Source: JACZXC01 sp036447375 (lineage in GTDB: Bacteria; Myxococcota_A; UBA9160; SMWR01). Taken from it: a DNA stretch of 23,938 nt. The notes under the pieces were generated by a model. It searched no databases, had not been told where the DNA came from, and saw only the letters and a program-made list of their open reading frames with translations. How positions within the stretch are numbered: the stretch's first letter is position 1; the number at the start of each line of letters is the position of its first letter. Positions 7,402 to 14,821 of the stretch are shown here, piece after piece. A program made the position numbers and the translations under genes. The stretch covers positions 1-23,938 of the forward strand of contig JAZFUU010000047.1 in the NCBI GenBank assembly GCA_036447375.1, given 5' to 3'.

Positions 7402-7467
7402 GGTTTCTCTTTTTCCCCCCTTGCATGGACTAAGCAGGAAACGTGCCAGCCCGCCCGTGAATCGATC

Positions 7468-7482
7468 GGGTTCGTCGAACCC
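7468..7482. promoter_or_regulatory. 15-base palindrome upstream of the small protein gene
   Basis: GGGTTCGTCGAACCC is a perfect 7+1+7 dyad. On the plus strand it is followed by TTTAATTT. It lies 67 bases upstream of the ATG at 7401 on the minus strand, where an operator could be, and no plus-strand gene precedes it that would need a terminator. It is not a LexA box, because the half-site order is reversed from GAAC...GTTC. Confidence 0.4.
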
Positions 7483-7583
7483 TTTAATTTCCACGAGTTA
7501 GAAATCGGACTGCGTCATTTTGTGGCGACCCGGGGCTGCTGGAGTGACGATTTTCGTACGGCGGGTGTCGGGATTCGGTCGTT

Positions 7584-9083
7584 TTAACGCCGCATGTCGT
7601 CGCGGTAGCCCAGGGCCTCGGCCACGGCCGCCGGGGCCGTGTCGGCCTCATTCCCCAGATCTGCGATGGTCCGGGCGACCTTCAGGACCCTTCGGGCCGA
7701 TCGGGCCGTGAGCCCGAGTCGTTCGACGGCCTGGCCCAAGAGCCGGCGCGCGTCCGGGGTTGCCGCCACCAGGGTGTCGATGGCCTCATCGGGGATCTCC
7801 GAGTTTGTGCGGACGCCGCGGTCTCGTTGGTGCCTCCGCGCGGTCGCCACGCGGTTCTGGAGCACGCGGCTGGTGGGTCCGGTGCTCGGCGTGTCGAGGT
7901 CTTTCCACGGCGTTGGGCTCATGGCGACGTGCAGGTCGATGCGATCCAACAGGGGGCCCGACATCCGGGCGGCATAGCGAGCGATCGCGCCATCGTCGCA
8001 GCGGCAGTCGTGACGCGGCGTGAGTCGCCAGCCGCAGGGGCAGGGATTGGACGCGGCGATGAACTGGAATCGAGCGGGGAATAGACTCGAATGGCGTGCG
8101 CGCGAGATCACGATCTGGTGCTGCTCCAGCACCTGCCGCAGCGCCTCGAGGCTGCGGCGATCGAACTCGGGGAGTTCGTCCAGGAAGAGAACACCGCGAT
8201 GGGCCAGGGATACTTCACCGGGCCGCGGCGGATTTCCTCCGCCCAGCAGGCCCGCGGTGCTCGCGGTGTGGTGGGGAGCTCGGAATGGCCGCGCCGTGAC
8301 GATCGGATGTCCCTCGGGGAGCTGACCCGCCGCGCTGTGGATGCGCGTAACCTCAAGGGACTCTTCGAAATCCAGCGGCGGGAGCAGTCCGGGGAGCCGG
8401 CGCGCCAGCATGGTCTTGCCACAACCGGGGGCGCCCCGCAGCAGGACGCCGTGGCCTCCAGCCGCGGCGATTTCGAGAGCGCGCTTGGCGTGCTCTTGTC
8501 CCCGAACCTCGGCCAGATCCAGGGTTCTCGCCGAAGGCCCTTCCTCGGGGACGAGTCGAGCCGGATCCAGCGCCCGGCCGCTCAGAAGGAAGCCCAGCAC
8601 TTCTTCGAGGTGGGTCGCCGTGAGCACCTCCAGGTTCGGCGTCAATGCCGCCTCGCTTCCATTGGCGGCCGGGACAACCACCCGATCGCAGCCCGCGTCC
8701 CGCATCGCCAAGCTGAGGGCCAAGGCGCCACGCACCCGGCGCAAGCGTCCGTCCAGGGCCAGCTCCCCGATCAGCCCCAGCCCCTGCAGCCGAGATCCCT
8801 CGACCGCACCCGAGGCGGCGAGAATGCCCACCGCAATCGGGAGGTCGAGTCCGGGGCCGCTTTTTCGGAGTCCCGCAGGGGCCAGGTTGACGGTGACCCG
8901 TCGCTCGGGGAAGCGCTGGCCGACGCTGGAAATCGCCGCACGGACCCGTGCCGCACTCTCGCGGACTGCCGCTTCGGGCAGGCCCACGATGTCGATTCGC
9001 GGCAGCAACGAGCTGATCCGGACCTCGACCTCGATGGCAATGCCATCGACTCCCCGCAGAATGGCGCCCAGAACGCGCGACAT
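7584..9083 (-). CDS. comM: ComM/YifB family branch-migration ATPase
   Basis: ComM is a hexameric AAA+ helicase that widens recombination joints during natural transformation; the family is often mislabelled magnesium chelatase. The 499-residue protein has an N-terminal Lon-protease-like ChlI domain (about 1-170, with LPRIDIVGLPEAAVRES at 27-43). The ATPase core has Walker A GAPGCGKT (217-224), Walker B VLFLDE (298-303) and the ARPFRAPHHTASTAGLLGGG segment (264-283). Four cysteines (348, 350, 360, 362) in CPCG...CRC form the expected zinc knuckle, followed by SGPLLDRIDLHV (375-386). ATG 9083 gives the normal family start (MSRVLGAILRG) behind AAAGG. The frame continues upstream to 9623, but that part is antisense to the next gene. 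Presence hints at natural competence. Confidence 0.95.
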   Translation of the reverse strand: MSRVLGAILRGVDGIAIEVEVRISSLLPRIDIVGLPEAAVRESAARVRAAISSVGQRFPERRVTVNLAPAGLRKSGPGLDLPIAVGILAASGAVEGSRLQGLGLIGELALDGRLRRVRGALALSLAMRDAGCDRVVVPAANGSEAALTPNLEVLTATHLEEVLGFLLSGRALDPARLVPEEGPSARTLDLAEVRGQEHAKRALEIAAAGGHGVLLRGAPGCGKTMLARRLPGLLPPLDFEESLEVTRIHSAAGQLPEGHPIVTARPFRAPHHTASTAGLLGGGNPPRPGEVSLAHRGVLFLDELPEFDRRSLEALRQVLEQHQIVISRARHSSLFPARFQFIAASNPCPCGWRLTPRHDCRCDDGAIARYAARMSGPLLDRIDLHVAMSPTPWKDLDTPSTGPTSRVLQNRVATARRHQRDRGVRTNSEIPDEAIDTLVAATPDARRLLGQAVERLGLTARSARRVLKVARTIADLGNEADTAPAAVAEALGYRDDMRR

Positions 9084-9130
9084 CGGCGCCTTTCGCGGGA
9101 CCTGGGATCGGGGGGAGGTTGGGGAGTGAT

Positions 9131-9210
9131 GAAGGCAGGACCCCGAAAAATCGGAGCCCTGCCTTCCACTTTTGAAAAGCCCGCCAGGTGGGCTCTCCGA
9201 TAGAAAGTGG
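9131..9210. promoter_or_regulatory. Nested and competing inverted repeats between divergent genes
   Basis: Three long pairings can be drawn. GAAGGCAGG (9131-9139) pairs with CCTGCCTTC (9158-9166), enclosing CCGA-AAAA-TCGG (9143-9154). CCACTTT (9166-9172) pairs with AAAGTGG (9204-9210), enclosing AGCCC (9178-9182) with GGGCT (9190-9194). As an alternative, ATCGGAGCCC (9150-9159) pairs with GGGCT-CT-CCGAT (9190-9201). The alternative excludes both others. The element lies 47 bases before comM and about 100 before the M28-like gene, so it is in both 5' leaders. It resembles an attenuator or riboswitch layout, but no known class is recognised. Confidence 0.5.
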
Positions 9211-9308
9211 AGATGAGATGCGAAAAGTGTCGGGCCGAGAGTCAGGCAGCAGCCGAGCGGGGCGGCGGAGCCCAACCCGGCCGCAGGGTCGCGGATTCGT
9301 GCGGTACC

Positions 9309-10562
9309 ATGGCTTGGATGGAGCATCGTCGGCTGCAGAACCGCAGGGTTCTGATTCTGAATAGGAATTTGGTTTGGATCGCGTTGGCTCTCCTGGTGGG
9401 GCTCGGCGCTTCGTCCTGCCAGCCCGATCCGGTTCCGTGGCAGCCGAGCGGCTTCAGCGCCTCGAATCCGTTGGGGGCCCGCTTCTCGTCGACACTCGCC
9501 TGGCAGCACCTCGAGGCCCTGGTGGCGATCGGACCGCGTGTCATCGGGACCGAGGGCCTCGACCGGGCCCGAGACTACATCGAGGGCGAGCTGCGGAAGC
9601 TCCAGCTGCGCGTCGAGACCCACACCGGATATATCCCGATCCCTCCGGAAGGAGAACGGGGATTCCTGGTGAAGAGCTTGATCGCGGTGGTGCCGGGGGC
9701 CTCGGAGGATCTCGTCGTTCTAGCGGCCCCTTTCGACACACGGGCATCCGAGAGCGACGCGTTCATGGGGGCCAACGAAGGCGCTTCCGGGGCCGCCGTC
9801 CTGCTCGAACTGGCAAGGGTACTCAGCGAGAAACCGCTGCCTTACACGACCTGGCTCGTCTTCCTGGGTGGGGAAGCGGCCGGCGAGACCGGCGTGGGAG
9901 TGCCCAGCAACGGCCAGCTCGGCAGCGCTGCATTGGCGGAGAGCTTCGTTCAAGACGACCTGAATCGTCGGGTGCTGATCCTGACGGTATTGACCCGGGT
10001 GGGCGCCGCCGATCTCCAGATCGCGCGCGATCTGAGATCGATTCGGAAATATCGCAACGAATTCTTCCTGGCCGCGAATCGCCTTGGACACGGCGAGGTC
10101 TTTCGCAGCGACCAGCCCTTCGAATCTCCGGTCGGCAGCCATCACCCGTTTCTGTCCCGCGGACTGAGTCGCGTCGTGTTGTTGAGCGACTCTGTTGTTT
10201 CCAACGAAGTGGACGCAGAGACCGAGGACGGCGAAAACGCGATCGAAACAGACACCCTCGAGGATTGTTCTCCCGAGAGCCTCGGGATCGTGGGCGCCGT
10301 GACCCTCGAGGCGTTGCGAACGATCACAAAGCAGCTCGTCCGGATCGCCCGGGTGATGGGCCAGGAGTCGGGAGAGCCGATCGAGGTGCCGCTCGGCTTC
10401 TCGAAAGCCGCCGAGTCCGAGGAAGCGGCGCCGCCGGTCGAACCCGCACCGGAAGCGGAGTCCCCCGCGGAGGCCCCCAGCGAGCGGCAAGAGAACCCCG
10501 AAACGGCAGCTTCCTCGACGGGATCCGCCGAATCCGATTCGGCCGAAGACGGAGACCGCTGA
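9309..10562 (+). CDS. M28-peptidase-like lipoprotein, probably not a zinc peptidase
   Basis: A 417-residue protein from ATG 9309 (ATG 9318 also possible; neither has a clear ribosome-binding site). A signal peptide ends in LGASSC, a lipobox with Cys37. The body aligns by eye with M28 aminopeptidases and glutaminyl cyclases: APFDTRA (140-146), GANEGASGAAVLLELARVL (155-173), GGEAAG (187-192) and GSHHPFLSRG (276-285). Several family residues differ. The first metal His is Pro141, the bridging Asp is Glu157, and the Glu pair of DGEE is Glu189-Ala190; one late His (278) remains. The last 50 residues are an Ala/Glu/Pro-rich low-complexity tail. A binding or chaperone role, or altered chemistry, is more likely than ordinary peptidase activity. 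Confidence 0.75.
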   Translation: MAWMEHRRLQNRRVLILNRNLVWIALALLVGLGASSCQPDPVPWQPSGFSASNPLGARFSSTLAWQHLEALVAIGPRVIGTEGLDRARDYIEGELRKLQLRVETHTGYIPIPPEGERGFLVKSLIAVVPGASEDLVVLAAPFDTRASESDAFMGANEGASGAAVLLELARVLSEKPLPYTTWLVFLGGEAAGETGVGVPSNGQLGSAALAESFVQDDLNRRVLILTVLTRVGAADLQIARDLRSIRKYRNEFFLAANRLGHGEVFRSDQPFESPVGSHHPFLSRGLSRVVLLSDSVVSNEVDAETEDGENAIETDTLEDCSPESLGIVGAVTLEALRTITKQLVRIARVMGQESGEPIEVPLGFSKAAESEEAAPPVEPAPEAESPAEAPSERQENPETAASSTGSAESDSAEDGDR

Positions 10563-10615
10563 CCGAAATTCGCACACCGCGAACGGTTCTCGGCCTGCTC
10601 GGATGTCCGCTCTCC

Positions 10616-10621
10616 TATAAT
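10616..10621 (+). promoter_or_regulatory. Sigma70-type -10 box for the VWA gene
   Basis: A perfect TATAAT lies 38 bases before the TTG start at 10660 in the 97-base spacer after the M28-like gene. Transcription would begin near 10628 and give a leader of about 30 bases. The -35 region (about 10592-10600) matches the consensus poorly. Confidence 0.6.
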
Positions 10622-10648
10622 GGAATGGAGCGGGTCCCTCACCTCGAT

Positions 10649-10655
10649 AGGAGAG
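10649..10655 (+). promoter_or_regulatory. Strong ribosome-binding site fixing the TTG start
   Basis: AGGAGAG ends four bases before TTG 10660, and its AGGAG core ends six bases before. This supports the TTG over the in-frame ATG at 10675. Confidence 0.8.
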
Positions 10656-10659
10656 TTCG

Positions 10660-11928
10660 TTGCTGTCGCGTTGCATGCTGTTCCTGATTCCGTTTCTGCT
10701 GTCCGCGCCCGCACTCGGAACTTCCCCAGCCAGCGCTGCCGTGCCGGCGGTGCGGATTCTTATCGACTCCCCCCAACCGGGCGACATCGTGCGCAACCGG
10801 GTCCATCAGGCTCCGATTCGAGGGAACGCGAGCGCCGACGGCGAGCGTCCTTCCGAATTCGATGTGATTATCGCCATCGACGTGTCGGGTTCGACGAAGG
10901 AAGCGAGTGGATCCGATGTCGACGGGGATGGGGAGATCGGATTCAATCCGCAGCTCGAGCTCGTCGAGCCCGGGCGATATCCGGCGACCATGCGCTCCAC
11001 GGATCCGGAAGACACGATCCTCGCCGCCGAGATCGCGGCCGCCGATGGACTGATCGCGAGTCTCGATGCCAGTCGCGTTCGCGTCGGCATCATCACCTTT
11101 TCCGGGGAAATGGATGCCAGAACCGGAAAGAGGGCGCGCTCGGATCAGCAGGATGCCTGGGTCGAGGTGCCGCTGACGGACGACCTGAATCGGGCGAGAT
11201 CGGCTCTTCCGGCGATTCTCGCCCGCGGCCCGTACGGCGGGACGAATTTTGCAGCCGGCATTCGGCTGTCGATCACCGAACTCGTGGGAATGTCGGGCGC
11301 CATGAGCCGTCCGCGAAAGGACGCGAAGAAGGTGGTGCTGTTCCTGACCGATGGGGTTCCGAGCTTTCCCTTCGGGCGGGGAAATGCGGTTGACCCCGGA
11401 GACGTGGAGGCGGCCATCAACGCCGCGCGGGTGGCCCAGAAAGCGGGGATTACCATCAATACCTACGCCTTGGGGCCGAATGCGCTGTCGAGTCCGGTGG
11501 CCGCCATCGAGCTCGCCCGGACCACGAACGGGACGTTTCTCCCGGTTCAGAACCCGGGCGACATCATCTCCTTTCTCCAGGGGGTTTCGTTTGCGAGTGT
11601 CGATGATGTGGTCTTCACGAATCTGACCACCAGCGAGGTGTCCTTCGACGTGAGTCTCAGCCCCGACGGCGGCTTTTCCGGGTTCGTTCCCGTCAAGGAG
11701 GGATTGAATCGGGTTCGGATCACCGCGCTTACCTCGGGCGGCGCCAGTGCCAGCGTTGAGCTGGATCTGAATTTCGAAAGGGCGGGTCTTTCGGGTCGCG
11801 AACTCGAGTTGGAGCTCGAGCGGATTCGCGAGCGCAACAAGCACCTGCTGCTCTTGATCGAAAGCGAGCGCATCCAACGCTTCCGCGAAGAGCAGCGAAA
11901 GGTTCTCGAACTCGAAGTCGAGGATTAG
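10660..11928 (+). CDS. Secreted von Willebrand factor A domain protein with C-terminal coiled coil
   Basis: A 422-residue exported protein. The signal peptide covers about residues 1-27 (cleavage near SPASA). The VWA domain (about 67-310) holds a complete MIDAS metal site: DVSGS (74-78), Thr195 in YGGTNFAAG and Asp231 in FLTDGVPS. Just after the first MIDAS motif lies DVDGDGEIG (86-94), an EF-hand-like calcium loop that is not part of a standard VWA fold. A beta-rich segment follows (about 315-372), then a Glu/Arg/Leu-rich coiled coil (378-420) ending at the stop. An intact MIDAS suggests metal-dependent protein binding at the cell surface or in the periplasm. It has its own promoter and shares four bases of its end with the convergent calcium-loop repeat gene. 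Confidence 0.85.
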   Translation: MLSRCMLFLIPFLLSAPALGTSPASAAVPAVRILIDSPQPGDIVRNRVHQAPIRGNASADGERPSEFDVIIAIDVSGSTKEASGSDVDGDGEIGFNPQLELVEPGRYPATMRSTDPEDTILAAEIAAADGLIASLDASRVRVGIITFSGEMDARTGKRARSDQQDAWVEVPLTDDLNRARSALPAILARGPYGGTNFAAGIRLSITELVGMSGAMSRPRKDAKKVVLFLTDGVPSFPFGRGNAVDPGDVEAAINAARVAQKAGITINTYALGPNALSSPVAAIELARTTNGTFLPVQNPGDIISFLQGVSFASVDDVVFTNLTTSEVSFDVSLSPDGGFSGFVPVKEGLNRVRITALTSGGASASVELDLNFERAGLSGRELELELERIRERNKHLLLLIESERIQRFREEQRKVLELEVED

Positions 11929-12971
11929 AGCGGGACCAGCGACGGATCCGCGATCTCACGCCTCACCAGCTTTCCGTTTTCGTAGATCGAGGTGATGTCG
12001 ATTTTTCCGTCGCCGGTGACGTCCTCTTCCCGCATCACCAGAACGGACTGCTCACCGTCCGTTTCGTAGGTTTCAAATACGTCGGGCTTTCCCCTGTATT
12101 TGCTGTCGCGTTCGATCCGGGAGACGAGCTCGACCCGGCCCGCAGCTCGAAAAGTAATCCAGGTGTCCATCTGCCCGTCGTGGTTGCGATCTTCCTCGGC
12201 GCTGACGCGGCGGCGCTGCTCGTATCGGATCGCGCGATCGATCTTGCCGTCGTTGTTCGTGTCGTGGAGCTCCTCCACGAGAGAGTCGCCCGTGTATCTG
12301 TAGAAGGCGTCCCTGACCTGATCGGCGTCGCGGTCGATGGTCCGGCTCGTCATTCGGTCCTGTTCGTATTCCTCCCAGATATCGGCACGTCCGTCGCCGT
12401 CTGAATCGAGGATCCGATGGCTGAGTCGGTTGTTCCGGTAGGTGTGCCAGGCGTCGATGTTGCCGTCGTAGTCTCGGTCCAGCTCCTTGCGAACCATCTC
12501 GTTGGTCTTCGCGTCGAAGTAGCGCACTTGTTCGGGCTTCCCATCACGGTCGGCGTCGAGACTGAGCTTGAGCAGTTCCAGATCGTGGCTGTTGTCCCAG
12601 GTCCCACCCTTGATGCGGACGCTTTCCGTCTGAAAAATCGCGCGGGGGAGAATGCGGTCTTCCGGCGCGAAGGGTGCGACTCGCGGATCCGCACGCGCAG
12701 CGAGATTTCCCTCGGGAATCGGATTCTGCGTAGACGGCGCCGATTCCTCGGCCTCGATCCTTGCGAGGAGCCTCCGCTGCGCCCGAAGCTCGGCCTCGAT
12801 CTGACGCTCGAGCTCACCGCCGCGATCGGCCTCCAGCGGCTCGCCACCCCAGGCTGATTGAGCCTGCGAGGACCGGGCGTGCCCGGGGTTCGGCGGAAGG
12901 ATCAGTCCGCAGGCGATTCCGGCGACGAGCAACCCGATTGCACGTTCGCTTTTCCAGGGGGTCGGCACCAC
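11925..12971 (-). CDS. Exported protein with about eight calcium-loop-like repeats
   Basis: A 348-residue protein with a hydrophobic N-terminal segment (about 11-30) consistent with export, then a charged helical region (45-75) that may coil. From about residue 130 to the end there are eight units of 20-26 residues. Each has the form D-x-[DN]-x-D-G-x-x-[DE] followed by an aromatic strand such as AWHTYR or IWEEYE. Examples are DADRDGKPE, DRDYDGNID, DSDGDGRAD, DTNNDGKID, DRNHDGQMD and DVTGDGKID; two units are degenerate (DRDADQVRD, DSKYRGKPD). Such D-rich loops bind Ca2+ in EF-hand and thrombospondin type 3 proteins. The start is GTG 12971, or GTG 12968, behind AGGAA. The function is unknown; an extracellular structural role is inferred. 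Confidence 0.8.
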   Translation of the reverse strand: MVPTPWKSERAIGLLVAGIACGLILPPNPGHARSSQAQSAWGGEPLEADRGGELERQIEAELRAQRRLLARIEAEESAPSTQNPIPEGNLAARADPRVAPFAPEDRILPRAIFQTESVRIKGGTWDNSHDLELLKLSLDADRDGKPEQVRYFDAKTNEMVRKELDRDYDGNIDAWHTYRNNRLSHRILDSDGDGRADIWEEYEQDRMTSRTIDRDADQVRDAFYRYTGDSLVEELHDTNNDGKIDRAIRYEQRRRVSAEEDRNHDGQMDTWITFRAAGRVELVSRIERDSKYRGKPDVFETYETDGEQSVLVMREEDVTGDGKIDITSIYENGKLVRREIADPSLVPL

Positions 12972-13343
12972 GAGTTCCTATCACACGGTTCGGGGGTCGA
13001 TCAAAAAACGGCTTTCGGGGGCTGGAAGAACCGCAGATCGACCGACGCGTCGCGGCATCCAGCGGATGACCCACGGTCGCTCGCGCGTCCCGTCGGGGCG
13101 TGTCGACTATGTCTACAAATCACTGTAACTGCTAATGATTCTGGAATTTCCGTGAATCTGTGGGCGGTTCGTGGTCGCCTCTCGACACGGCCCTCGGCGG
13201 CGATATCCTAACGCAGTGCATCGGGAGTGCAGCGAGAGCCGCCTCCGATCGCTGGAACGGTGTGAGAGGCTCTCCTGGCGTCACCCCCCCCGGAAGTCGC
13301 CGAGGTACTTGGATCTTCACTGGAACGTCCGTTGGGGTGATTC
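12972..13343. other. 372-base spacer between divergent genes
   Basis: No convincing gene is seen. The stretch 13101-13160 is much more AT-rich than its surroundings and is the best place for promoters of the two flanking genes. TAATGATT at 13133-13140 is a weak -10 candidate on the plus strand. A run of eight C lies at about 13286-13293. Confidence 0.5.
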
Positions 13344-14699
13344 GTGGGCCTGACACTCATTCGGAAGAGCAGCTCCACCCCGGCCCGTCGCAAGCCGAAG
13401 GTCGCCCTTGTGCTTGCGGGGGGTGCGGTCTCGGGGGGCGCCTTCAAGGTGGGCGGCCTCAAGGCGCTCAACGATTTCCTAGTCGACCGCAAGATGACCG
13501 ACATCGACATCTACGTCGGGCTGTCGGCCGGTTCGATCCTGGCGACCTCGCTGGCCGGTGGAATTTCTCCAGACGAGATGATCGAAGTGCTCGAGGGGAC
13601 CAGCAAGCGCTTCGACCAGCTCCGTCCCATCGATTTCTACCAGCCGAACCTGCAGGAATTCGCTTCGCGGCCCGCCAAGTTCTGGTTCGATCTGTTGACC
13701 TACATGCCCAGCGTCACGCTCGATTTCGCGCGGGGATTGCCCGGGTTTCCAGAAGCGGTGGGCCCGTCCCTCCGCAGCTTCTTGAAGAATCCCTCCTACA
13801 CGCGCTTCGAGGCCGTGGCGATGCGTACGCTCGAACACGTGTCTCCCAAGCGCGATATTCCCGCGTTCACGAACCATTTTCCCAGCGGCTTCTTCGACAA
13901 TCGGAGTCTCGAGCGCTGGATGCGCAAGAACCTCGAGCAGATCGGGATTCCCAACGACTTCCGCGCCTTCGAGCGCAAGCGAAAGTGCAAGCTCTACATC
14001 ACCGCGTGTGATCTCGACACAGCGGAGCGCGTGATCTTCGGTGCCGACGAGAATTCGGAAACCACGATTTCCCAGGCCGTTCAGGCTTCCTCTGCCCTCC
14101 CGATCTTCTACAAGCCAGCCCGCATCAACGGCGTCGACTACGTCGATGGCGGCGTGCGCCACACGGCCAATATCGACATCGCCATCGAGAAGGGCGCCGA
14201 TCTGATCATCTGTTACAACCCGTTTCGCCCGTTTATCAACCGCATCGAAGCGGAAGATTCCGGTGCCTCCTACTTCGCCGACGGCCGCTACCTCTCCGAT
14301 CGGGGCATGAAGGTCGTGGTGAATCAGGTCTTTCGAACCCTGCTCCACTCGCGTCTCAAGCTGGGAATGCAGCGTTACCTGAACGACGATCGCTTCCAGG
14401 GAGACATCGTGTTGCTCGAGCCGCGGGAACAAGATGCGAGCTTCTTTGCCCTCAATCCGCTTGCGTTCTGGAAGCGCTCGGAGGCGCTTCGGCAGGGATT
14501 CGAGTCCGTTCGTACGACCCTCGAGCAGAATTTCGACCAACTGGAGGAAGTCTTCGGGCATCACGGGCTGGCCATGGACCGCGAGGCTGCGAGCCGCCGG
14601 GCTGCGAGGATTCGGGCGAAACAGGGATGGGAGCGAGTGGAAGAGCCCGAGGAGGAGCTGGAGCATCCGCTGCGGCTCGTGAGTTCGGAACGGGCTTGA
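13344..14699 (+). CDS. Patatin-like phospholipase family protein
   Basis: A lipid acyl hydrolase with a Ser-Asp dyad. The 451-residue protein has the Gly-rich oxyanion region LVLAGGAVSGGAFKVGGL (22-39), the nucleophile motif GLSAGS (59-64, Ser61) and the catalytic DGG (268-270, Asp268). The segment QASSALPIFYKP (247-258) is also typical. No signal peptide is present, so it acts in the cytoplasm or at the inner face of the membrane. The C-terminal 60 residues are charged and helical, outside the catalytic core. The oxyanion motif is AGGAVSGG rather than the common GGGxRG, a variation seen in other bacterial patatins. The start is GTG 13344 behind GGGGTGA. No close functional partner is evident nearby. 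Confidence 0.9.
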   Translation: MGLTLIRKSSSTPARRKPKVALVLAGGAVSGGAFKVGGLKALNDFLVDRKMTDIDIYVGLSAGSILATSLAGGISPDEMIEVLEGTSKRFDQLRPIDFYQPNLQEFASRPAKFWFDLLTYMPSVTLDFARGLPGFPEAVGPSLRSFLKNPSYTRFEAVAMRTLEHVSPKRDIPAFTNHFPSGFFDNRSLERWMRKNLEQIGIPNDFRAFERKRKCKLYITACDLDTAERVIFGADENSETTISQAVQASSALPIFYKPARINGVDYVDGGVRHTANIDIAIEKGADLIICYNPFRPFINRIEAEDSGASYFADGRYLSDRGMKVVVNQVFRTLLHSRLKLGMQRYLNDDRFQGDIVLLEPREQDASFFALNPLAFWKRSEALRQGFESVRTTLEQNFDQLEEVFGHHGLAMDREAASRRAARIRAKQGWERVEEPEEELEHPLRLVSSERA

Positions 14700-14821
14700 T
14701 GACACCAGAACGTGGCGGTTTCGCTGGCAGATCGCAGAGAAGCTGCTAACCTCTCGTTTTCGCTCATGTCGTCCCCCCGACCGAACAGAGCCGCATCCCG
14801 AGTCGGCTCGAGAAGCCCTGG

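Noticed and set aside
9207..9308. An in-frame upstream start would give the M28-like protein a zinc-finger-like N-terminus (MRCEKCRAE).
   Set aside because: It would place about 34 residues before a clear lipoprotein signal peptide and overlaps the inverted repeat; the Cys pair is probably chance.
9084..9623. The comM frame stays open 180 codons upstream of the chosen start.
   Set aside because: ComM proteins begin with MSRVLGA-like sequence at 9083 behind a good ribosome-binding site, and the extension is antisense to the M28-like gene.
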